Shown here: positions 55,501 through 64,000 of the stretch, in pieces
Position numbering within the stretch: position 1 is the first letter of the stretch
How the letters are laid out: each line of letters starts with the position of its first letter
Assembly (NCBI GenBank): GCA_946902875.1
Contig: OX336345.1
Span: 7,347,395 to 7,411,394, forward strand
Source: Nematopogon swammerdamellus
Lineage: Eukaryota > Arthropoda > Insecta > Lepidoptera > Adelidae
DNA length: 64,000 nt
Reading direction: 5' to 3'
Position numbers and translations under genes: made by a program
Notes under the pieces: model-generated
Databases searched by the model: none
What the model saw: the letters and a program-made list of their open reading frames with translations, nothing else
Told to the model about the DNA's origin: nothing

Positions 55501-56100
55501 ATAACATAGACATGTTTCGTTAAAGATATTTTTTTTTTGCTTAAAATTTATGTAACCCCTCCAAAATATTTACATCTAATAAGTAGCCACCTTATATATA
55601 TGTATACATATATAGAATATATAATGGCCGATGATGGCTTTATAATTAGATAGATCTTGCATGCATTTATCTAAAACCAAAATCATTAGGTACTCATAAA
55701 GTTTCTACACTGTCCAACAAACTATAAGTAGACTTGAATACATACCATGATCTTACCCGGCCAGGCATATCCACCTAGAGTTTTCCGCAACGGCACTTCC
55801 TTTCAACCCGAGACTCCTTCAAAGCCTTATCTCCTTCGCCGTCGCGTCTCTCGGCCTTACACCGCACCGCCGTAATAATTGTGTAAGCACATTAAGGTCG
55901 TGTTAGCTAAATTACAAATCTGTTCACACACCAGACGACCTGCGTGAACAAATATTATAAGCTCAATTAAAGCTAATGCTCTGTCCGCATCATTAAACAC
56001 AACCTTAAGGATGCCTCCTGCTGGTTAATTGAATTCGTACGTGCTAATTCGTTTGTACGAATATGTAAATTGTTTTATGATATAACTTAAAAAGTACTTA
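55501..56100. other. No gene seen
   Basis: 55740-56050 is less AT-rich and looks like unique DNA, without coding features. Confidence 0.35.
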
Positions 56101-56102
56101 AA

Positions 56103-56430
56103 AGGTACTTAAAAAGAATATCCCCACTGCATCTCTCCCCATGCATGTCGTAAAAGGCGACTAAGGGATAAGGACAAGATGCCGTGCTAAAGGGCGACAG
56201 GCTCGCCACCTCTCACCTTGGCACGGTACTTCCACCGAGTCATTCAGCAGGTGGATCTTCGTGCCTTACTTGCTGCTTGGTCGATTTAATCTTGTTCGAA
56301 TACTTAGCGATACGTGGTGGTCGGTGTTTTACTGTAATTGACCAGAGTTCTTGCAGCACAACACCGATTACTCTGCTTACCCCGATTGTCGGGATTCAGC
56401 GTGTGTGATATGTATGTATGTATGTAAATA
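56103..56430 (+). repeat. Element X, near full copy
   Basis: Starts 'gtacttaaaaagaatatccc' and ends in (TATG)n at 56410-56426. Highly similar to 9386-9727 over its length. Confidence 0.8.
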
Positions 56431-56444
56431 TAACTGAGAATATA

Positions 56445-56582
56445 CCGGTACCGTGTGGGAACGGTTCTTAAAACGAATAGCCCCACTGCATCCCTCCCCT
56501 TGCAAATCGTAAAAGTCGACTAAATGGAAATCTAAGGACAATATGCCGTGCTAAATGACGACAGGATAGCCACCTATCACAG
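56445..56582 (+). repeat. Element X, left-end fragment
   Basis: 'ggtaccgtgtgggaacggtt' to 'cgacaggatagccacctatc'. It sits directly after a complete copy in the same orientation. Confidence 0.7.
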
Positions 56583-56796
56583 TGGGTGGCTCGGCGTCAC
56601 ATGTCACATTGTCAATAAAAAAATGCAAAATTAATCTAAAAATCGAATGCCCTGGCCGATGCACCACTGCAATGATGGCCAGTACAATATTTACGAGTAA
56701 TTTTTTTCTGACACAAATATTGCACCTCCTAGCATTTGTCTACTACTTACATAACATTTCACTATTATTAATCGACTCACTAAAATTAAAAGCTTG

Positions 56797-56910
56797 ACCG
56801 GAAGAAATCTCTGTAAGGGATAAGTCTACCTTTGCACCTCATGTAAATGTAATATTGAACTTTTTTTCGTAACATGTTTTTGAGCAATAAAGTATTTTCT
56901 ATCTACCTAT
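56797..56910 (+). repeat. LINE 3' end with AATAAA
   Basis: 'gaagaaatctctgtaaggga', 'tttgcacctcatgtaaatgt' and 'gagcaataaagtattttcta'. Reverse relative at 10855-10962. Confidence 0.6.
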
Positions 56911-58010
56911 CTACATATGTAATCCTTTTACGAAAGCGCAAAGCACTCTACAATGGCCACATTTTAAAATATTTACCTTATATTCTAAACTTTACTCACT
57001 ATGTCAGCGGTTCTCAATCTGTAATACTCGGACTGCTTTGAGGTGGTACGCGAAAAAATGAAACATTATGCTCTACAACATTTGATAAGCGGCAATAAAA
57101 AGTGCCATAATCCTAATTTAGAAAGTTTTGTTGATTAACATATTAAATAGAATTTGAATTCTGATGTTCTTAGCGATATAAAAACTCACTGTGAGTTCAT
57201 AGTGAGTTCACAAGGACATTTTAAACAAGATTTTTCAGAACTAAATTCGATAAGAAATAAATTTTTAGATCCCTTTCCGAAATCACTTACATTCGAGGAA
57301 AGAAAATAATTAATTGCACTTTGGTGCGATGCTACCTTCCAAGATAATTTGAGAATGTAGATATAGAAGATAAATATTATTATTAGCTTCTTGTAGGTAA
57401 AGCTGTGCTGCCAAACATATAGGTTTTAGTGGTACCTGAAGAAAAATGTTTGAGAACCCTTGCACTATATAATGCAATTTACATGTTTTCAGACCAACTC
57501 CCTCAGCCCTCTCTCAAGGAACTGAAGGCGTTCGTGCCGCCAGATTTAGGACGAAGTTAAGTCAAGCGTGGCTGCCTTTGTGCCGTTTTAAAAGTGGAAT
57601 GTAATTTCCTCATTGCTACTTCTATCGGGCCTCACCACTATTTGCTACACGCCGCGGGTGGAAAACCGCAAACCGATAGTGCCTTTGGTGGACAACAAAA
57701 AGAACTTTAAGGCTGAATTGAAGCCAGAATGAAAAATCTAGCTACTTTATTTTTTATGCCGTTTATTTCGTAAGCAATCTTATGTAAGATCGTTGTGTCA
57801 AATTGAAATAGTCTATTTACAGTTCAAAAGCGTTTAGCTGTACTGTTTTATAAAAATGTATGTTGGTTTTAATAATTTGTGAATACGTTAAAGTTTACAA
57901 AGATATTTTCTCTGATATTGAATTTTGGAATAAATTACAGTTTACAATGAGTGAAATGAAATGAAATAAAGTGATATGAAGTGAAATGACATTAAATTAA
58001 ATTAAATTAA
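56911..58010. other. No gene seen
   Basis: 'ggttctcaatctgtaatact' to 'ggtggtacgcgaaaaaatga' near 57010-57060 resembles decayed transposon sequence. 57480-57720 is less AT-rich and may be unique. ATTAA repeats lie at 57991-58015. Confidence 0.35.
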
Positions 58011-58011
58011 A

Positions 58012-58145
58012 TTAAAATGTTATTTATTGTACACAATTATATAAAAGCGTAACAAAAGGCGAGTTTAATGCCTTGCGACATTCTTTGCTAAACTTTGGAC
58101 TGTGGAAAACGCATAGGGCGGACAATGCAGTACTAAAGAGTGGAC
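58012..58145 (-). repeat. LINE 3' end, reverse strand
   Basis: 'tatttattgtacacaattat', 'aaaggcgagtttaatgcctt' and 'gacattctttgctaaacttt'; related to 3545-3735. Confidence 0.6.
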
Positions 58146-58900
58146 AGTAGAATGAAATAAAAATACATAACTCACATGGAAAATTGTACAAAGATACATA
58201 CAACCAAATATACATCCTTATATAATACATTATTACGTATTAAATACAATAAGAAAAAATAAATATTTTAATATACGTCAACTCTTATATATTATACATA
58301 CACACTTATATAATTTACATATATTATCAACTAAAACGTAAAGTATTAAACAAAAAATGTTGACGGAAATTATTTTCACATTCAGACCGAAATTTTCACC
58401 TAGGTTCACAATTATCTCCTATAACATTCTAGCCCAGAAGTAGACTTTAAAATATTTCCAACTACGACCCAACGTGCCTGGAGTACAAGTTTATGTACAT
58501 CTAGAGTACAAGTATATAAGAGTACGTTTCGCCCTCGAGAGGTACTCTTTCCGCGTCCGCTAACGACCACACTCCTGAGAAATAAGTTTTAGCCGACTCG
58601 ACGTCGCAGAGCCTTTGGGATATGGATGTCGTATAATTTCAAATAGTCGCGAAGAAATACTATAAAATGAGTAAGACCATTTAAAGTTTTAAATCAGTTT
58701 ATTTTGTTTATTATTAAGTATTCTTACGGTAGTAAGACTGCACTCGAACTTATCGCTTGTTGTTCTCTTGTAGATTTCAAGATTTAGATCACTTGTAACC
58801 AATGAACTCAAGCCTCAGAGTTATAATTAGTTTGAAGTTTATTTACAAAATTGACTAAAAAATATCCCAAAAAATCCCTAAAATGTTTTTTTGGTATAAC
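58146..58900. other. No gene seen
   Basis: AT-rich sequence without recognised elements. Confidence 0.35.
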
Positions 58901-58907
58901 ATTCCTG

Positions 58908-59222
58908 TAGGGTTGATACTTAAGAATCACTCCACTACATCTCTCCCGTGCATGTCTTAAAATGCGTCTAAGGGATAAGGACAAAATGCCGTGATAAAGG
59001 GCGACAGGATAGCCACCTCTCACCATGGCGCGGTCCCTTCACCGAGTCTTGCAGGAAGTGGGTATAGGTGCCTTACTTGCTGGTTGACAGTTATCTTGTC
59101 CAAATACTTTGCGAAACGTGTTGATCGGTGTTGTGCTGTAATTTACTAAACTCCTTACAGCACAACACCGATTACTCTGCTTACCCCGATTGTCGGGATA
59201 CAGCGTGTGGTATGTACATGTT
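58908..59222 (+). repeat. Element X, near full copy
   Basis: 'tccactacatctctcccgtg' to 'gtcgggatacagcgtgtggt'. The hairpin GGTGTTGTGCTG/CAGCACAACACC is at 59126-59169. Confidence 0.8.
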
Positions 59223-59243
59223 ACTTATTAATATATATATATT

Positions 59244-59476
59244 ATTTTTATGGAAACTGACACGGTTAGCTTCATTACCTACAACATCCGTGATGTCAGC
59301 CCATAACACCGGGTGAACTTGGTGCCACGCCAGTGCTTCCCTTCGGTCGTGGCGGCTACACTGAACTGGACGTAAAACACAAACTATTTACATAGCCGTT
59401 TCGACCGACCTTTCATTCAGTGCGGTGGTATCAACCCGGGCGGGTTAAACACTACCACCTAGTAATATAAGAAGCG
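59244..59476 (-). mobile_element. SINE-A, 5'-truncated
   Basis: Reverse tail ('atggaaactgacacggttag') to the core ('actaccacctagtaatataa'). Flanked by a forward X copy on the left and a reverse X fragment on the right. Confidence 0.8.
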
Positions 59477-59567
59477 AGTCATATCCCTTAGTCGCCTTTT
59501 ACGACATACACGGGGAGAGATGCAGTGGGGCTATTCTTTTAAAGTACCGGCCCCACACGGTAAAAAA
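59477..59567 (-). repeat. Element X, left-end fragment
   Basis: 'ttagtcgccttttacgacat' to 'ccggccccacacggta', the sharp left boundary of X. Confidence 0.75.
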
Positions 59568-59569
59568 TA

Positions 59570-60000
59570 TAATAAATTAATAATATTATACTAATTTCAA
59601 GTTTGTTGTTTCATGTATTTACTTCATGAAAATCAGTAAAATATTGTTAATACTTACTTTATTAATCAACTTCATTATGGTTCCTGGAACAGATTGGCAC
59701 GACATTATTGCATGCAGTTAATTATGAGAAGGGTTCGCAACAAAGGGAGGCGAGGGTAATGGGGGGAAACTGCCAATTATAAAGTTTGGCGCTGTGTGAA
59801 CCGTTTCCAGTGAAGCCTTGTTGATAGAGCCACTGGAGGGGCTATTTTCTTGTCTGAAAGAAAGAAAAAAAAATGGAAGAAAGATAGAAAGGAAGAAAGA
59901 AAGGGGGATAGAAAGAATTTTTCTTTTCAATTAAATAAATGCAGAAATAATACGAAAATAGTACGGAATATCTCCAAAAACTAGAACGTAAGCACAGTTT
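59570..60000. other. No gene seen
   Basis: A purine-rich GAAA-type tract lies at 59858-59925. Confidence 0.35.
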
Positions 60001-60001
60001 T

Positions 60002-60370
60002 GTCAGCCTTGGTAGCTTAGGTGCGGTCGACTGTCAGTCGGATCATAAGCACACCTGGGCGCGGTCAGTGAATAGATGGGTAGCTCGACCGCTGGAGGCT
60101 GACCGTGGTTCGGGTTCGACTTAAAACTGTAGTTCTCTTCCCTTCTTACCTTACTAGATGATAGGGTTTAACCCGCCCGGTTTGGCACCACCGCACTGAA
60201 TTAATGGTCCATTGAAACGGCTATTTAAATAGTTAGTCTTTTCCGTCCAGTTCAGTGTAGCCGGTACGACCGAAGGGAATCACTGACATGGCACTAGTAC
60301 ACCAAGGTGTTATGGACTGACATCACGGATGCAGTAGCTGATGTAGTCAACCGTGTCAGTTTCCATAAAC
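60002..60370 (+). mobile_element. SINE-A, full-length divergent copy
   Basis: GTCAGCCTTGG start, degenerate A box, 5S-like block eroded ('gcgcggtcagtgaatagatg'), GAGGCTGACC, B box GGTTCGGGTTC, core and tail to 'tttccataaac'. Older than the copy at 3801. Confidence 0.8.
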
Positions 60371-60909
60371 AATTGTGTATAAAACCTAAAGTATGAAATC
60401 GGAATCTACTTCGCTAAAACTTCAAACTCAAAATCTTCTATCTCTTATAATCTCATCTTACAAACTATGTACTCAAGAGTATTATACAAAAAAATATATA
60501 CCTACCCTGCAATGTACCAATAGACATCTAAAATCTCACACACACGCACACAAAGATTTCCAAAAGCGAATCAAACCACAAAACCATCGGGACCCAAACA
60601 TAAAACAAAATCACGGTCAAGTATAAATTTCTGTGAAGGTGGCGAAGTGACCAACATATTGGATAATAACCATAACTCATACCCTTCGGCTGCCACCGGC
60701 TTAGGCTAAGGGCGGACGGACAAAACATCATTCGGCCTTATAGGATCGTGTAGGGTTCAATGGACTTACACATGCTGTGTCGAAAATTATGCATCGACGT
60801 GGATATCACTTTTATGTACACCAAAAACATTTAACATGGAAATCTAATTTGATTTCATACGATATTCTTTTCATATTAAACTTTTGGATGTGCTAAAGCG
60901 TGTGGGGGT

Positions 60910-61795
60910 GGACACCTGATTCCTGTCTCTCTATGACATTATCTGAATGAACGCACGCGCATCCACCCACAGGACACATGCCCAACTTTCACTCCCATAC
61001 ATGAGGGACACCTGATTCCTGTCTCTCTATGTCATTAACTCATTGAACGCACGCGCATCCGCAAGACACATGCCCAACTTTCACTCCCGTACATCAGTGC
61101 ACACCTGATTCCTGTCTCACTGTGTCATTATTTCAATGAACGCACGCGCATCCACCCACAGGATACATGCCCAACTTTCACCCCCATACATGAGTGGCCA
61201 CCTGATTCCTGTCTCAATATGTCACTATCTCAATGAACGTACGCTCATCCGCAGGTCATATGCCCAAATTTCACTCCCATGCATGAGTGCACACCTGATT
61301 CCTGTCTTTCTATGTCATTATCTCAATGAACGCACGCGCATCCATCCACAGGACATATGCCCAACTTTCACTCCCATGCATGAGTGCACACCTGATTCCT
61401 GTCTCTCTATGTCATTATCTCAATGAACGCACGCCCATCCATCCACAGGGCATATGCCCAACTTTCACTCCCATGCATGAGTGCACACCTGATTCCTGTC
61501 TCTCTATGTCATTATCTCAATGAACGCACGCGTATCCATCCACAGGACATATGCCCAACTTTCACTCCCATGCATGAGTGCACACCTGATTCCTGTCTCT
61601 CTATGTCATTATCTCAATGAACGCACGCGCATCCACCCACAGGACACATGCCCAACTTTCACTCCCATCCTACATGAGTGCACACCTGATTCCTGTCTCT
61701 CTATGTCATTATCTCTATGAACGCACGCGCATCCACCCACAGGACATATGCCCAACTTTCACTCCCATACATGAGTGCACACCTGATTCGTCGAT
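60910..61795 (+). repeat. 97-bp satellite, nine units plus a partial
   Basis: Units start at about 60913, 61009, 61102, 61199, 61292, 61389, 61486, 61583, 61683 and 61780 with 'cacctgattcctgtctctct', and contain 'caatgaacgcacgcgcatcc' and 'tgcccaactttcactcccat'. Spacing is 93-100 bp, exactly 97 in the best units. Overlapping 65-96 codon frames with near-identical products are artefacts of the repeat. Confidence 0.97.
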
Positions 61796-61934
61796 CTTTA
61801 AAAATGTCGGCCTGTCGATCTAATGTCCCATATCCCTTCCCCCTTACGACCTCGCCTGGCCTCTAATCTTTGCTGCGTCGCACTTACGCACCAGTATTAC
61901 AACCCTAACTGCTTTACGCTACTCCTACCTTTAA

Positions 61935-61998
61935 CCATCCAATCACGTACAACCTTTTCTGGGGTATATAAACGGAAAATGTCTCCTTTATATTCAGT
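61935..61998 (+). promoter_or_regulatory. TATA plus initiator core promoter
   Basis: CCAAT (61939-61943), TATATAAA (61965-61972) and the arthropod initiator TCAGT with its A at 61996, 31 bases after the first T of the TATA box. This is textbook Pol II spacing. It lies just downstream of the 97-bp satellite. No recognisable open frame follows, so it may be the promoter of an LTR or other mobile element; LTR boundaries and a primer-binding site were not found. Confidence 0.5.
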
Positions 61999-61999
61999 G

Positions 62000-62615
62000 G
62001 AACGGCTTTTCCAGTAAGCACTCTGGTGAAATTTGTTTTATAGTACCGCTTAGCTTCTGTGCCTGACTTTTGAATACTTCCTGCGTTTTTAAGCAATCTA
62101 ATTTTTTATACCATGCTTGAAAACCGTCCCCTCAGTGGAAATTAAGGGTGCCTATTTCAACATTTATGAGGAATACCCAAGGCAGACAATAATTGAATTT
62201 ATATTTAGCTATGGTTAGTAATAAGTAAATCCATAAAAATATTAAATGTCAGAAAATTTACGGGTGTGCTTATACATTTAAGACATTTGCAAAAACAAAA
62301 TATTGGGGTTGGGTTGTGAAGGATAAATAATAGAATGCATTGGCATCATTTTGAAATGTTTGTCTGTGTGTTTGTTGCATGCATGCAAAAACCACTGAAC
62401 CAATTCTAAGGCAGCGTTCAGAAAATCTTAACACGGTGTAACATATAGGCTATATAGCATCACCATTATTTATATAAGCTGAGCAGCGGGGTCGGAAGTG
62501 AACGTAGTCGAAGAAACTCATATACTCAACCTCACAATTAAGATGTATGTAAAAATATTATAAGTAAAAACTCCTTATTCAATAAACTATTTTTCTTTTC
62601 TTTCTTTTTTCTCAT
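62000..62615. other. No gene seen
   Basis: Sequence downstream of the TATA promoter. Around 62340-62500 wording such as 'aaaaccactgaaccaattct' is typical of decayed dispersed repeats. Confidence 0.35.
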
Positions 62616-62620
62616 ACTTA

Positions 62621-62824
62621 CCACCGCACTGAACGAACTGAACGAAACGTCGGTCGAAACGGCTATGTAAATAGTTCGTGTTTTCCGTCCAGTTTAGTGT
62701 AGCCGACATGAAATGAAGGGAAGCACTGACATGGCACCTAGTTCACCCTGTGTTATGGGCTGACATCACGGATGTTGTAGGTGATGTAGCCAACCGTGTG
62801 AGGTTCCATAAAAAAAAAAAAAAA
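62621..62824 (+). mobile_element. SINE-A, 5'-truncated with poly(A)
   Basis: 'ccaccgcactgaacgaactg' (with a small duplication of CTGAACGAA) to 'gaggttccat' and a run of 15 A. Confidence 0.85.
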
Positions 62825-63410
62825 CTTGACCTTCGGTAGTCAATATTTTTTCTAAATGTTTTTTTTTATTTTACCATATTACAGAATTCGTTCAGGTTTG
62901 AATTAAATTCTGCATAAATTGTGCATGAACTATTTTTGGTTTAGAAATAACAAAATCTTACTGAATGCATTTTCCAAAAGTAATTTTTAATCGTATGAAT
63001 TCGACTACGTCTTTTCAAAATTGAATTCACCCGAACCTTATTTGTAAAATTCCAATAACGTTAAATCACCGAGGAAGCATGAGAAAATGAATTGACTCGA
63101 CTCGGCGGGCATTCGTCACTATCCGTTCGTGCGTTACTTCAAATGGGGCAAATGAATTGAGAAATTTGCCTCGGCGTAAAATATGACTAATAAATTTTGC
63201 GAGTGCGCCGTCGCTTGTCCCCAGCAAATCACGGTACGTGAAGGAAGAAAAATGCCGACGTGTATTTTCACACTACGATAATTTTACCGACTTAAAACTT
63301 CGTAAGTATGGCGACAAATCTTCACTTCTATTATTTTCCATACTGATCCATACCGATCAACTTTACCCATTAGGAATGACTGGTAGAAAATTAGTTTATA
63401 TAATATATAT
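62825..63410. other. No gene seen
   Basis: AT-rich at first, then mixed composition at 63050-63240. The 73-codon frame at 63238 is unrecognised. Confidence 0.35.
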
Positions 63411-63414
63411 ATAT

Positions 63415-63905
63415 ATATTTTTATTGACAGCGCGACATATGGCGCCGAGCCACCCATAAGGTGTCTAACGACGCCCATGGACATTCGGTCGTATGCGGGG
63501 GTTGCGAATGCCATGCCGGCCTGACAGGTGCCCATTCACGCCCCTCTTGAAGGACCCAAGACTGTACTTGGGGGGAAATATATGGTCAGGGAGAGCGTTC
63601 CAGAGTTTACCTGTTCTGTAGAGGAAAGATCTGCAGAATCGGTTGGTACGCATCCGCGGTAAGTCCAGCGTGTAGGGATGCAATCCCTGCCCAGTGCGCG
63701 TGGTGCGAAGGTGGAAAGGGGACGGCGGGATCGCATTAAACAGCTCCTCCGAGCACTCCCCATGGAATAAGCGATAGAACACACTTAGGGAGCCGACATC
63801 CCTACGGTGTTGCAGTGGTTCTAGATCGCAGGACACTTCGGGGTCACCCACTAGTCGCACGGCTCGACGCTGGATCGCATTAAACAGCTGCTCCGAGCAC
63901 ATTAA
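63415..63905 (-). pseudogene. Non-LTR retrotransposon ORF2 C-terminus
   Basis: An open minus-strand frame of 145 codons encodes the C-terminal end of a LINE polyprotein: LFNAIQRRAVRLVGDPEV, LEPLQHRRDVGSLSVFYRLF, HGECSEELFNAIPPSPF, RFCRSFLYRTGKLWNALPDH, SLGSFKRGVNGHL, ending NPRIRPNVHGRR. The frame is uninterrupted, but RT and endonuclease domains are absent. A poly(T)/AT microsatellite at about 63400-63425 marks the 3' end. The ECSEELFNAI phrase is repeated at the very start of the frame (63902), hinting at a small internal duplication at the 5' truncation. Same family as 29538-29740 and 50007-50167. Confidence 0.85.
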
Positions 63906-64000
63906 GGTATGTTTTCACTTTATCTCTACCTACGAATTAATTATTCTATCGATCTCTACGACAGTATCTGCCATTACATAATTCAGACTTTGTATATTTA

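Noticed and set aside
61136..61823. Five similar plus-strand frames of 65-96 codons
   Set aside because: Generated by the 97-bp satellite; the spacing of frames equals the repeat length.
61804..62160. Possible solo LTR around the TATA promoter
   Set aside because: No matching second LTR, no TG...CA boundaries with target duplication and no primer-binding site could be shown; kept only as a promoter.

Overview
The window looks like nuclear DNA from a moth or butterfly. It is AT-rich and has only one long open reading frame. It is packed with short interspersed and non-LTR retroelement fragments of the kinds usual in Lepidoptera: the (CATA)n/(TATG)n-tailed repeat, an RTE-type tail with an ATG microsatellite, elements starting 'actagctgtgcccgcggct', and the 'aaccgacttccaaaaaagga' repeat. 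No bacterial or viral gene organisation is visible. The species cannot be named from the sequence alone.

The one intact gene is a single-exon Toll-family receptor on the minus strand (45470-49354), of the 18-wheeler/Toll-7 clade. It has a signal peptide, two blocks of leucine-rich repeats separated by a cysteine-rich cluster, one membrane span, a TIR domain and a long cytoplasmic tail ending in GHAYLV. The first in-frame codon of the open frame is GTG, so the start is placed two codons later at the ATG at 49354. A GC-rich, CpG-rich stretch upstream (49500-49800) probably holds its promoter and 5' UTR. No second intact gene was found in the 64 kb, so the receptor sits in a repeat-rich gene desert whose unique parts may carry its regulatory DNA.

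Repeats by region. 0-6 kb: a dispersed element (here called X) joined to the 3' half of a tRNA-Val copy that still has its CCA end; a full SINE with a mixed tRNA/5S head and a 10-bp target duplication; RTE and other LINE remnants. 6.9-9.3 kb: a 210-bp near-perfect hairpin, then a 68-bp minisatellite with a 3-unit higher order that reverses orientation at about 8650. 13.8-23 kb: X copies, an inverted-repeat element, a mosaic SINE and a broken reverse transcriptase. 23.4-28.0 kb: about 36 copies of a 130-bp unit with a 12-unit (1562-bp) higher-order period, ending directly on a broken Pif1/Helitron-type helicase C-terminus, followed by a 263-bp-arm hairpin. 29-34.9 kb: LINE C-terminal remnants, more SINEs and a third long hairpin. 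35-45 kb: mostly unique AT-rich DNA with two LINE C-terminal pieces near 39-40 kb. 50-60 kb: a tandem segmental duplication, a run of three perfect palindromes, nested SINE/LINE insertions and X copies. 60.9-62.1 kb: a 97-bp satellite next to a textbook TATA plus initiator promoter. 63.4-63.9 kb: a LINE C-terminus running to the edge of the window.

No conserved multi-gene system was found. The most unusual material is structural: mixed Pol III promoters in the SINEs, exchange of modules between SINE families, a tRNA-CCA chimera, and three long hairpins with short loops that could yield double-stranded RNA. Family assignments rest on motifs recognised by eye; no database search was run.
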